In this document: piece by piece, positions 51,338 through 60,963 of the stretch
Numbering within the stretch: position 1 is the first letter of the stretch
Layout: every line of letters starts with the position of its first letter
NCBI GenBank assembly: GCA_027487905.1
Contig: JAIYCR010000095.1
Location: 1 to 64,000, forward strand
Direction of reading: 5' to 3'
DNA length: 64,000 nt
Source of the DNA: Rubrivivax sp.
Lineage (GTDB): Bacteria > Pseudomonadota > Gammaproteobacteria > Burkholderiales > Burkholderiaceae_C
Made by a program: the position numbers and the translations under genes
The notes under the pieces: model-generated
What the model saw: only the letters and a program-made list of their open reading frames with translations
Database searches by the model: none
Told to the model about the DNA's origin: nothing

Positions 51338-52965
51338 CGTCGACCGCGCCCGTTCAGCTCGTCTGGTTCAAGCGGGACCTGCGCAGCACCGACCACGCGC
51401 CGCTGCTCGAGGCCTGGCGGCAGGGTCCGGTGCTGGCGTTGTGGCCGGTGGAGCCGGACGGCTGGAGCCAGAGCGATGCGGCGGCTCAGCACCTCGGGTT
51501 CGCTCGCGAGTGCGCCCAGGCGCTGGACGCGCAGCTGCAACGCGTCGGCGGGCGTCTGTGGTGTCCGGTCGGCCGCATCGAGGAGGTGCTGCAGGCCGTC
51601 CACGACCGGCTGGGTCCTTTCGTGCTGCGCAGCCACGAGGAAACCGGCAATGGCTGGAGCTATGCGCGCGACCGGCGGGTGCTGGACTGGTGCCGCACTC
51701 AGGAAGTGCCCTGGGTGGAGACGCCCTGCGGCGGCGTGGTGCGTCGGCTGGCAGACCGCGACCGCTGGTCGGGGCTGTGGATGGACCGCATGACGCGTCC
51801 CGTCCTGCCGGCGCTCGAGCGGGCGCTGGCCGAGCCGGGTGCGCCGCCGCTGCGATGGGTCGAGCCTGCGGCACTGCCAGCCCACTGGCCAGGCGCCGAC
51901 GAGGACATCGGATGGCCCCGGCCGCCCCTCGCGCCGGACGACCTCCCGGCGCGTCAGACCGGCGGACGCGTGCAGGCGCTCGAACGGCTGGACAGCTTCC
52001 TTCACCTTCGTGGCCAGCACTACCGGCGTGAGATGGCAAGCCCGCAGACCGCCGCGCAGGCCTGCTCCCGCCTTTCGCCCCACCTCGCCTGGGGCACGCT
52101 CTCGGTGCGCGAGTGCGTGCAGGCCACCTGGACCCGCCGCGAGGCCTTGCTGGCCCAGCCGGCCGGCGAGCGGCCATCGGGCTTCCTCGAAAGCCTGCGC
52201 AGCTTCGAGAGCCGGCTGCACTGGCAGGGCCACTTCATGCAGAAGCTCGAAAGCCAGCCGTCCATCGAGTTCCGCAACCTGAACCCCGCCTTCGACGGTC
52301 TGCGCGATGAAGGCACGCTGGACGAACAGGCCGCCGCGCGGCTGGCCGCCTGGGCGCAGGGCCGCACCGGCTGGCCTTTCGTGGATGCCTGCATGCGCAG
52401 CCTGCTGCACACCGGCTGGATCAACTTCCGCATGCGCGCCATGCTGATGAGCGTGGCCAGCCACAGCCTGTGGCTGCACTGGCGCGAGCCGGCGCTTCAC
52501 CTGGCGCGTGCGTTTCTCGACTACGAACCCGGCATCCACTACTCGCAGGCCCAGATGCAGGCCGGCGTCACCGGCATCAACACGCTGCGCATCTACAACC
52601 CGGTCAAGCAGGGCCGTGACCAGGATCCCGAAGGGCGCTTCATCCGCCGCTGGGTGCCTGAGCTCGCCCGGCTGCCCGCCGGCGCGGAGCACGAGCCGTG
52701 GAAGCTTGCCGGCTCGACGCTCGCCGCGGCAGGCTACCCCGCGCCCATCGTCGACCTGACCGAGGCCATGGGCCAGGCGCGCGACCGGCTGCATGCCCGC
52801 CGCGATGCACCCGAAACCCGGATGGCCGCTCGGGCCGTCTTCGAACGCCACGGCAGCCGCAACCCGCGGCGCGAGGGCCCTCGCCCCAGGAGCCGCGCAT
52901 CGACCGAGGGGCGGCCGGGCACCGGGCCGCACGCGCCCCAGCTGGACCTCTTCGGCGGCGGCTGA
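51334..52965 (+). CDS. Cryptochrome/photolyase-family flavoprotein with C-terminal clamp motif
   Basis: An N-terminal photolyase alpha/beta domain ([18 protein letters not shown]) is followed by a C-terminal FAD-binding domain. The latter has [36 protein letters not shown] and FIRRWVPEL. The stretch that in classical CPD photolyases holds a W...TGTD pattern reads [14 protein letters not shown] here, so it belongs to a divergent subgroup and activity is not certain. A low-complexity tail of about 50 residues ends in QLDLFGGG; residues 536-540 match the bacterial sliding-clamp pentapeptide. It is 543 residues, and its start overlaps the SpoU gene. Confidence 0.86.
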   Translation: MTSTAPVQLVWFKRDLRSTDHAPLLEAWRQGPVLALWPVEPDGWSQSDAAAQHLGFARECAQALDAQLQRVGGRLWCPVGRIEEVLQAVHDRLGPFVLRSHEETGNGWSYARDRRVLDWCRTQEVPWVETPCGGVVRRLADRDRWSGLWMDRMTRPVLPALERALAEPGAPPLRWVEPAALPAHWPGADEDIGWPRPPLAPDDLPARQTGGRVQALERLDSFLHLRGQHYRREMASPQTAAQACSRLSPHLAWGTLSVRECVQATWTRREALLAQPAGERPSGFLESLRSFESRLHWQGHFMQKLESQPSIEFRNLNPAFDGLRDEGTLDEQAAARLAAWAQGRTGWPFVDACMRSLLHTGWINFRMRAMLMSVASHSLWLHWREPALHLARAFLDYEPGIHYSQAQMQAGVTGINTLRIYNPVKQGRDQDPEGRFIRRWVPELARLPAGAEHEPWKLAGSTLAAAGYPAPIVDLTEAMGQARDRLHARRDAPETRMAARAVFERHGSRNPRREGPRPRSRASTEGRPGTGPHAPQLDLFGGG

Positions 52966-52981
52966 CCGAGCCGTTCCTGCG

Positions 52982-53803
52982 TCAGTAGACGAGCCGGTCA
53001 GGCCGGATGTCGCGCAAGATGGTGGTGGCGATCTCCTCGATCGACTTGTGCGTGGAGGACAGCCACGCGATGCCTTCGCGCTTCATCATCGCCTCGGCCT
53101 GGGCCACCTCGTAGCGGCAGTTCTCCAGGCTCGCGTACTGGCTGTGCGGCCGGCGCTCGTGGCGGATTTCGCTGAGCCGGTCGGGTGCGATGGTCAGGCC
53201 GAAGCACTTGGCCTTGTGCGGCCGCAGCGGCGTGGGCAGCTGGCCGCGCTGGAAGTCCTCGGGAATCAGCGGGCAGTTGGCCGCCTTGATGCCGTGCTGC
53301 ATGGCCAGGTACAGCGAAGTGGGCGTCTTGCCGCTGCGGCTCACCCCGACGAGGATGACGTCGGCCGTCTCCAGGTTCTTCGATGACTGGCCGTCGTCGT
53401 GGGCGAGCGAGAAGTTGATGGCCTCGATGCGGTCGCTGTACTCCTGGCTGCGGGCGACGTCGGAGAAGCGGCCGACCCGGTGGTTGGAGGTCATGCCGAA
53501 CTCGGCCTCCAGCGGCTCGATGAAGGTGCTGAACATGTCCAGCACCATGCCCCGGCTGTGCTCCTTGACGATGGCCAGCACCTCGCGGTCCACCAGGGTG
53601 ACGAAGACCACCGGGCGCCGGCCCTCGGCCTCGGCGGCCTCATTGATCTCGCGCACCACCTGGTGCGCCTTGTCGGCGCTGTCGATGAAGGGCCGGCGCA
53701 CATGGCGGGGCCGGACGGCGAACTGGTTGAGGATGGAATTGCCGAAGGTTTCGGCAGTGATGCCGGTGCCGTCGGAGACGAAGAACACTGTGCGGTTTGG
53801 CAT
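52982..53803 (-). CDS. ppsR: PEP synthase regulatory protein (bifunctional kinase/pyrophosphorylase)
   Basis: DUF299 enzyme that inactivates PEP synthase by ADP-dependent phosphorylation and reactivates it by phosphorolysis. The N-terminus [18 protein letters not shown] and the P-loop GVSRSGKT at 153-160 are diagnostic; 273 residues is the family norm. I chose the ATG at 53803, where the conserved sequence begins. It is divergent from ppsA, its expected target, and convergent with the photolyase-like gene 16 bases away. Confidence 0.95.
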   Translation of the reverse strand: MPNRTVFFVSDGTGITAETFGNSILNQFAVRPRHVRRPFIDSADKAHQVVREINEAAEAEGRRPVVFVTLVDREVLAIVKEHSRGMVLDMFSTFIEPLEAEFGMTSNHRVGRFSDVARSQEYSDRIEAINFSLAHDDGQSSKNLETADVILVGVSRSGKTPTSLYLAMQHGIKAANCPLIPEDFQRGQLPTPLRPHKAKCFGLTIAPDRLSEIRHERRPHSQYASLENCRYEVAQAEAMMKREGIAWLSSTHKSIEEIATTILRDIRPDRLVY

Positions 53804-53850
53804 GGGGCCGGGTGCTCCGGTTCGGGCGCTGGCTGCGCCCAGGGCCCGCG

Positions 53851-53873
53851 ATGATAGGCACGCCCCGTACACT
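53851..53873. promoter_or_regulatory. Candidate divergent promoters for ppsR and ppsA
   Basis: In the 269-base gap, the minus strand reads TATCAT at 53851-53856 (for ppsR) and the plus strand reads TACACT at 53868-53873 (for ppsA, leaving a leader near 200 bases). Neither has a clear -35 hexamer. The rest of the gap shows no gene. Confidence 0.28.
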
Positions 53874-54072
53874 CGGATGCAATCCTGTCCTGCAAGTCCT
53901 GCGCCGTGCCCCGGTACCACTCCAACTCCATCGCCCTGGCCGGCCGCAGCCCCCGTTCGCCCGAAGCCGCGCGGCCGCCCGATGGCCAGCGCACGGGCCC
54001 GCCCGTCGAGCGCCGCTCCGGGCAGCGGATGTGCAGGGGAGACCCGCTTCCTTCACTTCACGGAGTCTCCCC

Positions 54073-56478
54073 ATGTCCCAAAGCCCGCTGGCGACCGCCC
54101 TGGTCGCTCCGTTCGAGCAACTGAGAATGTCCGACGTCGAGGTGGTGGGCGGCAAGAACGCCTCCCTCGGCGAAATGATCAGCCAGCTGGCGGCCACCGG
54201 CGTTCGCGTGCCGGGTGGCTTCGCGACCACCGCCCACGCCTTCCGCGAGTTCCTGCGCCACGAAGGGCTGGCCGACCGCATCGCGCAGCGCCTGTCTGCG
54301 CTGAACACCGACGATGTCCGCGCGCTGGCCGATGCCGGCGCGCAGATCCGGCACTGGATCGAGGCCACGCCCTTCCCGCCGGCCCTCGAGGCGGCCATCC
54401 GCGAGCAGTTCGCGCTGCTCACCGAGCAAAGCCCCGGCGCATCCTTCGCCGTGCGCTCCTCGGCCACGGCGGAAGACCTGCCGGATGCCTCCTTCGCCGG
54501 GCAGCAGGAGACCTTCCTCAACGTGGTCGGCATCGACGAGGTGCTGGCCAAGATGAAGGAGGTGTTCGCCAGCCTCTACAACGACCGCGCCATCAGCTAC
54601 CGCGTGCACAAGGGCTTCGCCCATGCCGATGTGGCGCTCTCCGCCGGCGTGCAGCGCATGGTCCGCTCCGACCTGGGCGCCGCCGGCGTGATGTTCACGC
54701 TCGACACCGAGAGCGGCTTCCAGGACGTGGTCTTCATCACCTCCAGCTACGGGCTGGGCGAGACGGTGGTGCAAGGCGCGGTGAACCCGGACGAGTTCTA
54801 TGTCCACAAGCCGGCGCTGCGCAACGGCAAGAAGGCGGTCATTCGCCGCAACCTGGGCTCCAAGTTGATCAAGATGGAGTTCGCCACGCCCGCGGAGAAG
54901 GCCGCCAGCGGCAAGCTCGTGAAGACGGTGGACGTGGCCACCGAGCAGCGCAACCGGTATTCGCTCAGCGACGAGGACGTCACCGAACTGGCCCGCTACG
55001 CGCTCATCATCGAGGCGCATTACGGCCGCCCGATGGACATCGAGTGGGGCCGCGACGGCGGCGACGGCAAGCTCTACATCCTGCAGGCCCGGCCCGAGAC
55101 GGTGAAGAGCCAGGCCGCCGGCAAGGCCGAGTTCCGCTACCGCCTCAAGGGCGACCCGGCCAAGAACACGGTGCTGGCCGAAGGCCGCGCCATCGGCCAG
55201 AAGATCGGCACCGGCCCGGTGCGCATCGTGCACAGCCTGGCGGACATGGACACGGTGCAGAGCGGCGACGTGCTGGTCACCGACATGACCGACCCGAACT
55301 GGGAGCCGGTGATGAAGCGGGCCAGCGCCATCGTCACCAACCGGGGCGGGCGCACCTGCCACGCGGCCATCATCGCCCGCGAGCTGGGCATTCCCGCCGT
55401 GGTGGGCTGCGGCGACGCCACCGAGCGGCTCAAGGACGGTGCCCTGGTCACCGTGGTGTGCTCCGAAGGCGACACCGGCTTCATCTACGACGGGCTCATC
55501 GAGGCGGACATCTCCGAGGTCAAGCCGGTCGACCTGCCTTACTGCCCCATCAAGATCATGATGAACGTGGGCAACCCGCAGCTCGCCTTCGAGTTCTCGC
55601 AGATGCCCAACTCGGGGGTGGGCCTGGCGCGGCTCGAGTTCATCATCAACAACAACATCGGCGTGCACCCGCGCGCGATCCTCGACTATCCGAACATCGA
55701 CCTCGACCTGAAGAAGGCGGTGGAGTCGGTCGCCCGCGGCCATGCCTCGCCCCGGGCCTTCTACGTGGACAAGCTCGCCGAAGGCGTGGCCACGATCGCC
55801 GCGGCCTTCTGGCCCAAGCCGGTGATCGTGCGGATGAGCGACTTCAAGTCCAACGAATACCGCAAGCTCATCGGCGGGTCGCGCTACGAGCCGGACGAGG
55901 AGAACCCCATGCTCGGTTTCCGCGGCGCCTCGCGCTACGTGAGTGCCGAGTTCGGCAGCGCCTTCGCCATGGAGTGCGAGGCCATCCGGCGGGTTCGCAT
56001 GGACATGGGGCTGATCAACGTCGAGGTGATGGTGCCCTTCGTGCGCACCGTCAAGCAGGCCGCCCGTGTCATCGAGATGATGGGCGAGCGCGGACTCAAG
56101 CGCGGTCAGGACGAGCTGCGCGTGATCATGATGTGCGAGGTGCCCAGCAACGCCATCCTGGCCGAGCAGTTCCTCGAGCACTTCGACGGCATGTCCATCG
56201 GGTCGAACGACCTGACCCAGCTCACGCTGGGCCTGGACCGCGATTCGGGGCTGGAGCTTCTGGCCGCGGACTTCGACGAACGCGACCCGGCGGTCAAGGC
56301 CCTGATCAGCCGGGCCATCGCGGCCTGCCGCGCCCACGGCAAGTACGTGGGCATCTGCGGCCAGGGCCCGAGCGATCACCCCGACTTCGCCGACTGGCTG
56401 GCGCAGGAGGGCATCGTGTCCATCTCGCTGAACCCGGACTCGGTGGTGGAGACCTGGCAGCGCCTGGCCAAGGGCTGA
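54073..56478 (+). CDS. ppsA: Phosphoenolpyruvate synthase
   Basis: Converts pyruvate, ATP and water to PEP, AMP and phosphate for gluconeogenesis. The N-terminal ATP-grasp domain has [11 protein letters not shown] and [20 protein letters not shown]. The swivelling domain carries phospho-His430 in [15 protein letters not shown], with a regulatory Thr two residues before it, the usual PpsR target position. The C-terminal PEP/pyruvate domain ends with the CGQGPSDHP motif. It is 801 residues from the ATG at 54073; longer readings are non-coding. Confidence 0.97.
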   Translation: MSQSPLATALVAPFEQLRMSDVEVVGGKNASLGEMISQLAATGVRVPGGFATTAHAFREFLRHEGLADRIAQRLSALNTDDVRALADAGAQIRHWIEATPFPPALEAAIREQFALLTEQSPGASFAVRSSATAEDLPDASFAGQQETFLNVVGIDEVLAKMKEVFASLYNDRAISYRVHKGFAHADVALSAGVQRMVRSDLGAAGVMFTLDTESGFQDVVFITSSYGLGETVVQGAVNPDEFYVHKPALRNGKKAVIRRNLGSKLIKMEFATPAEKAASGKLVKTVDVATEQRNRYSLSDEDVTELARYALIIEAHYGRPMDIEWGRDGGDGKLYILQARPETVKSQAAGKAEFRYRLKGDPAKNTVLAEGRAIGQKIGTGPVRIVHSLADMDTVQSGDVLVTDMTDPNWEPVMKRASAIVTNRGGRTCHAAIIARELGIPAVVGCGDATERLKDGALVTVVCSEGDTGFIYDGLIEADISEVKPVDLPYCPIKIMMNVGNPQLAFEFSQMPNSGVGLARLEFIINNNIGVHPRAILDYPNIDLDLKKAVESVARGHASPRAFYVDKLAEGVATIAAAFWPKPVIVRMSDFKSNEYRKLIGGSRYEPDEENPMLGFRGASRYVSAEFGSAFAMECEAIRRVRMDMGLINVEVMVPFVRTVKQAARVIEMMGERGLKRGQDELRVIMMCEVPSNAILAEQFLEHFDGMSIGSNDLTQLTLGLDRDSGLELLAADFDERDPAVKALISRAIAACRAHGKYVGICGQGPSDHPDFADWLAQEGIVSISLNPDSVVETWQRLAKG

Positions 56479-56481
56479 GAG

Positions 56482-56507
56482 CCGATCGCCCGTCAGCGGG
56501 CGATCGG
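56482..56507. terminator. Perfect hairpin between convergent ppsA and the DUF4148 gene
   Basis: An 11-bp perfect stem (CCGATCGCCCG 56482-56492 with its complement 56497-56507) and a 4-base loop, four bases after the ppsA stop. There is no T run on either strand. Between convergent genes it probably acts as a bidirectional transcript end. Confidence 0.55.
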
Positions 56508-56527
56508 TGCGCGATGGATCTCCGAGA

Positions 56528-56911
56528 TCAGCCGCCGTGGCGCATCGCGGCCGGGGCGGTCGCGGTGCCCATGCCCATGGCCTTGTTCGTCGGCCGCGCC
56601 GTGCGCACCTCCACGCCATTGCTGTCGTGATTCAGCGCCTGCAGTTCGCCGCTGGCGATGGCCGCCAGGGTCTGCGCCTTGACCGCTTCGCGGGTCAGCG
56701 TGGAGCGCAACGGCGCGGCCTTCTGGTAGTCCAGTTCGGTGACCATCAGGCTGCCGTCGGCGCGGGCCTGCTGCAGGTCGGCCTTCACGGCGGCGCGGCT
56801 CACCGCCGACGGGGCGGTCTGCGGGTAGTCGTAGGTCGCTTCCTGGGCCATCGCGGAGCCGGCGGCGGCCAGGGTGAGGGCCAGGGCGGTGAAGAGGCGG
56901 GTCGTGTTCAT
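56528..56911 (-). CDS. DUF4148 periplasmic protein
   Basis: Small secreted protein of the DUF4148 family, common in Burkholderiales, of unknown function. A signal peptide of about 22 residues ends AMA. The mature part of about 105 residues has two short repeated patterns, SRAAVKADLQQARADG and TREAVKAQTLAAIASGEL, typical of the family. It is divergent from the two-component system genes, with 188 bases between, including a possible regulator box. Regulation by that system is an inference. Confidence 0.87.
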   Translation of the reverse strand: MNTTRLFTALALTLAAAGSAMAQEATYDYPQTAPSAVSRAAVKADLQQARADGSLMVTELDYQKAAPLRSTLTREAVKAQTLAAIASGELQALNHDSNGVEVRTARPTNKAMGMGTATAPAAMRHGG

Positions 56912-57020
56912 GAGGATGTCCTTGGTGAGGTGTTGAGCTTCGGTTCTCTGGGGGGGCGGCTAGGGCACCGACCACGAAATGAATTCTGGGAAGCCAAGCT
57001 CGCGCCATCCGAACCGCCAG

Positions 57021-57036
57021 ATGACAAATTCGTAAT
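57021..57036. promoter_or_regulatory. Possible CopR/CusR-type operator
   Basis: ATGACAAATTCGTAAT is an imperfect inverted repeat (ATGAC...GTAAT) in the 188-base divergent gap. It resembles the metal-responsive OmpR-family boxes, which have a TGACA half and a GTAAT half. It lies 64 bases before the response regulator start and 110 bases before the DUF4148 start. Confidence 0.35.
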
Positions 57037-57099
57037 CCGGCGGGGACGCCGCCGGTGCGACCATCCGCTCAGTGGTCCGAATGAAGGCGAAAGGCCCGC

Positions 57100-57786
57100 A
57101 TGCGACTCCTGGTTGTCGAAGACGAGATCAAGCTGGCCCAGTACCTGCACAAGGGCCTCACCGAGAACGGCCATGTGGTCGACCTGGCCCATGACGGCGT
57201 GGAGGGCAGGCGCCTGGCCGTGGGCGGCGACTACGACCTGATGCTGCTGGACGTCATGCTCCCCGGCGTGGATGGCTGGGGCGTGCTGGCGGCCGTGCGA
57301 GCCGCGAATCGGCAGACGCCGGTGCTGATGCTCACCGCGCGCGGTGAGGTGGAGGACCGCGTGCGCGGCCTCGAGCAGGGCGCCGACGACTACCTCGTCA
57401 AGCCCTTCGCCTTCTCCGAGCTGCTGGCCCGCGTGGGTGCGCTGCTGCGCCGCGGGGCGCCCTCCGGGGCGCAGTCGGCAACCCAGCTCAGCCTGGGCGA
57501 CCTGGAGGTGGACCTGATCGCGCGCAAGGCGACGCGGGCACAGCAGCGACTGGACCTCACGGCCAAGGAGTTCAGCCTGCTGGCGCTGCTGCTGCGGCGC
57601 AGGGGTCAAATCCTGTCGCGCACGACGCTGGCCGAGCAGGTCTGGGACATGAACTTCGACTCCGACACCAACGTGGTCGAGGTCGCGGTGCGGCGCCTGC
57701 GCGCCAAGCTGGACGACCCTTTCGAGGCCAAGCTGCTGCACACGGTGCGCGGCATGGGCTACGTGCTCGAGGAGCGCAGCCCGTGA
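57100..57786 (+). CDS. OmpR-family response regulator (CusR/CopR-like)
   Basis: A receiver domain with the phospho-acceptor Asp51 (MLLDVMLPG), acidic pair E7-D8, and Lys in [11 protein letters not shown]-terminal OmpR/PhoB winged helix follows, ending [25 protein letters not shown]. It is 228 residues, the size of CusR/CopR proteins. It overlaps the histidine kinase by four bases, so they form one two-component system. The inducing signal is unknown; metal response is only suggested by similarity in style. Confidence 0.93.
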   Translation: MRLLVVEDEIKLAQYLHKGLTENGHVVDLAHDGVEGRRLAVGGDYDLMLLDVMLPGVDGWGVLAAVRAANRQTPVLMLTARGEVEDRVRGLEQGADDYLVKPFAFSELLARVGALLRRGAPSGAQSATQLSLGDLEVDLIARKATRAQQRLDLTAKEFSLLALLLRRRGQILSRTTLAEQVWDMNFDSDTNVVEVAVRRLRAKLDDPFEAKLLHTVRGMGYVLEERSP

Positions 57787-59144
57787 CACCCCGCGACCTC
57801 GCAGGTGGCCTGTGCAGCCACTCGATCAGCGTGCGGCTGTCGCGCAAGCTGGCCGTGCTCACCATGCTGGTGGTGGGTGGCCTGCTGGGGGCGGCCTATG
57901 GATCGGTCAAGCTGCTGCTGGTGGAGAAGAACGCCCAGGAGCTGAAGTCGCGCAGCGCGCTGATTGCCGACATCATCGGCCTGGAGGCCCAGGCCGGCGG
58001 CGTGGACGCCGTGCTGGGCCGTATGGTGGCCGATGCGCCGATGCGGGCCAGCACCCGCCTGGAGTTGTGGACGCCGGACGGCGCGGTGCTCTATGCCGAC
58101 CCGACGGCCGGCCCCCACGCGCTGTCCGATCACGTGCGCAGCGCCGACTTCACGGTCAAGGCCGCGAAGCTCCCCGGAGGCGAGCTCAGGGCCCGCTACA
58201 CCATGGACTTCGACAGCGATGCGCGCATGGGCCGCAACTGGGCGCTGCTGATGGTGCTGGTGACGCTGGCGTCGGGTGCGCTGGTGGCCGTCGGTGTTTC
58301 CTGGCACGTGCGCCGAGGCCTGAAGCCGCTGCACGAGCTGGCCGCGCAGACCCGGGCGATCTCCCCCCGCCGGCTGGCTCAGCGGCTGTCGCTGGACGAC
58401 CCGGCCGAGGAGCTGCTGCCCTGGATCGTGCAGTTCAACGCGCTGATGCAGCGGCTCGAAGGCGCCTATGCGCAGCTCGAGGGCTTCAATGCCGATGTCG
58501 CGCACGAGCTTCGCACGCCGCTGGCCACGCTGATCGGTGAGACCGAGGTGGCCCTTTCGCGCGAGCGCAGCAACGAGTCGCTGCGGGACACGCTGGTGTC
58601 CAACCTGGAGGAGATGCAGCGCCTTTCGGCGATGGTCAATGACATGCTCTTCCTCTCGCAGGCCGATCGCGGTGCCGTGGCGCGGCGTGGCCAGCCGGTC
58701 AGCCTGGCCTTGCTCGCCCGCCAGGTCGTCGAGTTCCACGAGGCGCCACTCGAGGATGCAGGGCTGCACTGGCAGGTGCAGGGCGACGAGACCATGGCGG
58801 TGGACGAGGCGCTGGTCAAGCGCGCCGTGTCCAACCTGCTGGGCAATGCCACCCGATTCGCCCGGCGAGGCTCCACCGTGGTGATCCGCATCGAGCCCGG
58901 GGCCTCCGGGCAGGTCCGGCTGGTGGTGCAGAACACCGGCGAGGCGCTCGACGCGCAGGCGCTGCCGCGCCTGTTCGACCGATTCTTCCGCGCCGACAGC
59001 TCGCGCTTCTGCGATGGCGAGCAGCACCACGGCCTGGGCCTGGCCATCGTGGCGGCCATTGCCCGCATGCACGATGGCCACACGGTGGCGGAGTCCGAGG
59101 GCGGCGCGACCCGGGTCGGTTTCACCTTGACCCAGGCCGCGTGA
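57783..59144 (+). CDS. Sensor histidine kinase (CusS-like)
   Basis: Inner-membrane sensor with two membrane helices (about 22-45 and 153-176) flanking a periplasmic domain of roughly 105 residues. A HAMP region follows, then the phospho-acceptor His241 in [13 protein letters not shown]. The N-box [10 protein letters not shown], the F-box LFDRFFRAD and the G2 box HGLGLAIV complete the kinase. It is 453 residues with a GTG start at 57783, overlapping the regulator stop. The periplasmic domain has no evident metal-ligand cluster, so the heavy-metal label is tentative. Confidence 0.92.
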   Translation: MTPRDLAGGLCSHSISVRLSRKLAVLTMLVVGGLLGAAYGSVKLLLVEKNAQELKSRSALIADIIGLEAQAGGVDAVLGRMVADAPMRASTRLELWTPDGAVLYADPTAGPHALSDHVRSADFTVKAAKLPGGELRARYTMDFDSDARMGRNWALLMVLVTLASGALVAVGVSWHVRRGLKPLHELAAQTRAISPRRLAQRLSLDDPAEELLPWIVQFNALMQRLEGAYAQLEGFNADVAHELRTPLATLIGETEVALSRERSNESLRDTLVSNLEEMQRLSAMVNDMLFLSQADRGAVARRGQPVSLALLARQVVEFHEAPLEDAGLHWQVQGDETMAVDEALVKRAVSNLLGNATRFARRGSTVVIRIEPGASGQVRLVVQNTGEALDAQALPRLFDRFFRADSSRFCDGEQHHGLGLAIVAAIARMHDGHTVAESEGGATRVGFTLTQAA

Positions 59145-59157
59145 TCGAAGACGGGCT

Positions 59158-59184
59158 GGTTTGCGGGTGGTTTGCGACTAGAAT
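59158..59184 (+). promoter_or_regulatory. Candidate promoter of rpsF operon with direct repeat
   Basis: A TAGAAT -10 element lies at 59179-59184, 100 bases before rpsF. Just upstream, GGTTTGCG occurs twice (59158-59165 and 59169-59176), 11 bases apart in register, about one helical turn. The repeat overlaps the expected -35 region and may bind a regulator. Confidence 0.4.
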
Positions 59185-59283
59185 GCTGAGTTGCCTTGCC
59201 ACACCCGGGTCAGACGCCCCGGGGTGGCTCGTCGCCCCATCCCCTGCGCCTGCAGGGGCGGGCACCATCCACAAGGAGTGTTC

Positions 59284-59649
59284 ATGCGTCATTACGAGAT
59301 CGTGCTCCTGATCCATCCGGATCAGAGCGAACAGGTTCCAGGCATGCTGGAGCGCTACAAGGGTGTCGTCACCGCCGCCGGCGGCAAGGTGCACCGGGTC
59401 GAGGACTGGGGCCGCCGTCAGCTGGCCTACCAGATCCAGAAGCTCGGCAAGGCGCATTACCTGTGCCTGAACATCGAGTGCGGCCAGGACGTGCTGAACG
59501 AGCTGGAGACGGGCTTCCGCTTCAACGACGCCGTGCTGCGCCACCTGACGGTGTCCAAGCCCGCCGCCGAGACCGCCCCTTCGGTGATGATGAAGGCCGT
59601 CGAGAAGGAAGAGGCCCGCAAGGCCCCGCAGCAGGAGGCCGCCTCCTGA
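59284..59649 (+). CDS. rpsF: 30S ribosomal protein S6
   Basis: Small-subunit protein that pairs with S18. The N-terminus [19 protein letters not shown] and the central [18 protein letters not shown] are diagnostic. It is 121 residues with a short Glu/Ala tail. The ATG at 59284 has AAGGAG at 59273-59278 as ribosome-binding site. It is first in the rpsF-priB-rpsR-rplI operon. Confidence 0.98.
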   Translation: MRHYEIVLLIHPDQSEQVPGMLERYKGVVTAAGGKVHRVEDWGRRQLAYQIQKLGKAHYLCLNIECGQDVLNELETGFRFNDAVLRHLTVSKPAAETAPSVMMKAVEKEEARKAPQQEAAS

Positions 59650-59683
59650 GTCCTGAACGGACCCAGGGCGTCCGAGCGCACGC

Positions 59684-60013
59684 GTGAACCGCCTGCTGCT
59701 GAGCGCCCGGCTCGTCGAACGACAGGCCCTTCGCTACACGCCCGCCGGACTGCCGGCCCTCGATCTGCTGCTTCAGCATGAATCCGAGGTGCTGCACGAG
59801 GGCCAGCGCCGCAAGGTGACGGTCGAGATGAAGGCCCGGGCGATCGGTCAGACGGTTTCGGCGGCGGCGGCGCTGGCCATCGGCGACCATGCCGATTTCG
59901 CCGGTTTCGTCGGTGCCCTGCGCAACGGACGTGGCGTCGTCTTCCACATCCTCGAGCTCCATGCACAACCCGGCCCGGGCAGCAACGCCGCCCCGGCCAT
60001 TGAATCTGAATGA
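59684..60013 (+). CDS. priB: Primosomal replication protein N (PriB)
   Basis: Small OB-fold single-strand DNA-binding protein of the replication-restart primosome. The 109 residues include LLLSARLVERQALRYTPAG and the HESEVLHEGQRRKV segment typical of betaproteobacterial PriB. The start is GTG at 59684. It sits between S6 and S18 as in E. coli, and four genes before dnaB, whose helicase is reloaded by the PriA/PriB/PriC system. Confidence 0.92.
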   Translation: MNRLLLSARLVERQALRYTPAGLPALDLLLQHESEVLHEGQRRKVTVEMKARAIGQTVSAAAALAIGDHADFAGFVGALRNGRGVVFHILELHAQPGPGSNAAPAIESE

Positions 60014-60021
60014 GGTGAAAC

Positions 60022-60312
60022 ATGCCCCCACCCCGCGGCAAAGGTAAGTTCTCCAAGGATCGCAAGCCCAAGCGCAACCAGCAGTCGCTGCTGTTCCGTC
60101 GCAAGCGCTTCTGCCGGTTCACCGTCACCGGCGTGACCCAGATCGACTACAAGGACATCGACACGCTGCGCGACTTCGTCGGCGAGAACGGCAAGATCAC
60201 GCCGGCCCGCCTGACCGGCACCCGCGCCTTCTTCCAGCGCCAGCTGACCACCTGCATCAAGCGGGCGCGTTTCCTGGCCCTGCTGCCCTACAGCGACCAG
60301 CACCGGGTCTGA
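60022..60312 (+). CDS. rpsR: 30S ribosomal protein S18
   Basis: Small-subunit protein that binds S6. The 96 residues include [21 protein letters not shown]-like family sequence and [16 protein letters not shown]. The ATG at 60022 has a GAGG ribosome-binding site shortly before it and follows priB by eight bases. rplI follows by ten bases. Confidence 0.98.
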   Translation: MPPPRGKGKFSKDRKPKRNQQSLLFRRKRFCRFTVTGVTQIDYKDIDTLRDFVGENGKITPARLTGTRAFFQRQLTTCIKRARFLALLPYSDQHRV

Positions 60313-60322
60313 GGAGCCGACC

Positions 60323-60775
60323 ATGCAGATCATCCTTCTGGAAAAAGTGGCCAACCTCGGCAACCTGGGCGATGTCGTCAAGGTCAAGGACGGCTATGCC
60401 CGCAACTACCTGATCCCCGGCCGTCTGGCCCGTCGTGCCACCGAGTCGGCCATCGCCGACTTCGAGCAGCGCCGCGCGGACCTCGAGAAAGCCGCTGCCG
60501 AAAAGCTCGCCGCCTCCCAGGCGCTGGGCGACAAGGTGGCGGGCAAGACCTTCCGCATTCCGCAGAAGGCGGGCGTGGACGGCCGCCTCTTCGGCTCGGT
60601 GACCAACGCCGACGTGGCCGAGGCCATGACCCGCGCCGGCCACACCGTGGCCAAGGCCCAGGTGCGCATGCCCAACGGCCCGCTGAAGACGGTGGGCGAG
60701 CACCCGGTGTCGGTGGCCCTGCACACCGACGTCGTCGTCGAGGTGACGGTGCACGTGGTGCCCGAGACCGACTGA
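60323..60775 (+). CDS. rplI: 50S ribosomal protein L9
   Basis: Large-subunit protein near the L1 stalk. It shows the N-terminal [19 protein letters not shown], then [13 protein letters not shown], a long connecting helix and a C-terminal domain ([18 protein letters not shown]). It is 150 residues. The ATG at 60323 has GAGGAG ten bases upstream. It ends the ribosomal operon and is followed by an intrinsic terminator. Confidence 0.98.
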   Translation: MQIILLEKVANLGNLGDVVKVKDGYARNYLIPGRLARRATESAIADFEQRRADLEKAAAEKLAASQALGDKVAGKTFRIPQKAGVDGRLFGSVTNADVAEAMTRAGHTVAKAQVRMPNGPLKTVGEHPVSVALHTDVVVEVTVHVVPETD

Positions 60776-60829
60776 CCCACCCTCGACCGCAGCGGCACCG
60801 GCCCCGTCCGGCTGCCGTGAACGTGATCC

Positions 60830-60855
60830 AAGGCCGGCTGCATGCCGGCCTTTTT
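60830..60855 (+). terminator. Intrinsic terminator after rplI
   Basis: A 9-bp stem (AAGGCCGGC 60830-60838 with GCCGGCCTT 60844-60852), a 5-base loop and a T run of five that begins in the stem. It separates the rpsF operon from dnaB. Confidence 0.85.
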
Positions 60856-60888
60856 CATGCGGGTCCGTTTCTTCGGCGGCGCCCGGCC

Positions 60889-60930
60889 TTATCCCCGAAG
60901 CTCCACCGGATGCCCACAGGTCTGTCCACA
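60889..60930 (+). promoter_or_regulatory. Cluster of degenerate DnaA-box-like sequences upstream of dnaB
   Basis: TTATCCCCG at 60889-60897 and CTGTCCACA at 60922-60930 each match TTATNCACA at seven of nine positions. ATGCCCACA at 60910-60918 matches at six. All are in the same orientation, within 75 bases of the dnaB start. Such matches can arise by chance. Confidence 0.25.
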
Positions 60931-60963
60931 GCGGCGCCTGCGGCCTCCCCCTAACATCGACCG

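Noticed and set aside
53190-56630. Plus-strand open frame of over 1100 codons overlapping ppsR and ppsA
   Set aside because: It runs antisense to ppsR and out of frame with ppsA; both of those are conserved full-length proteins, and the frame itself shows no family features.
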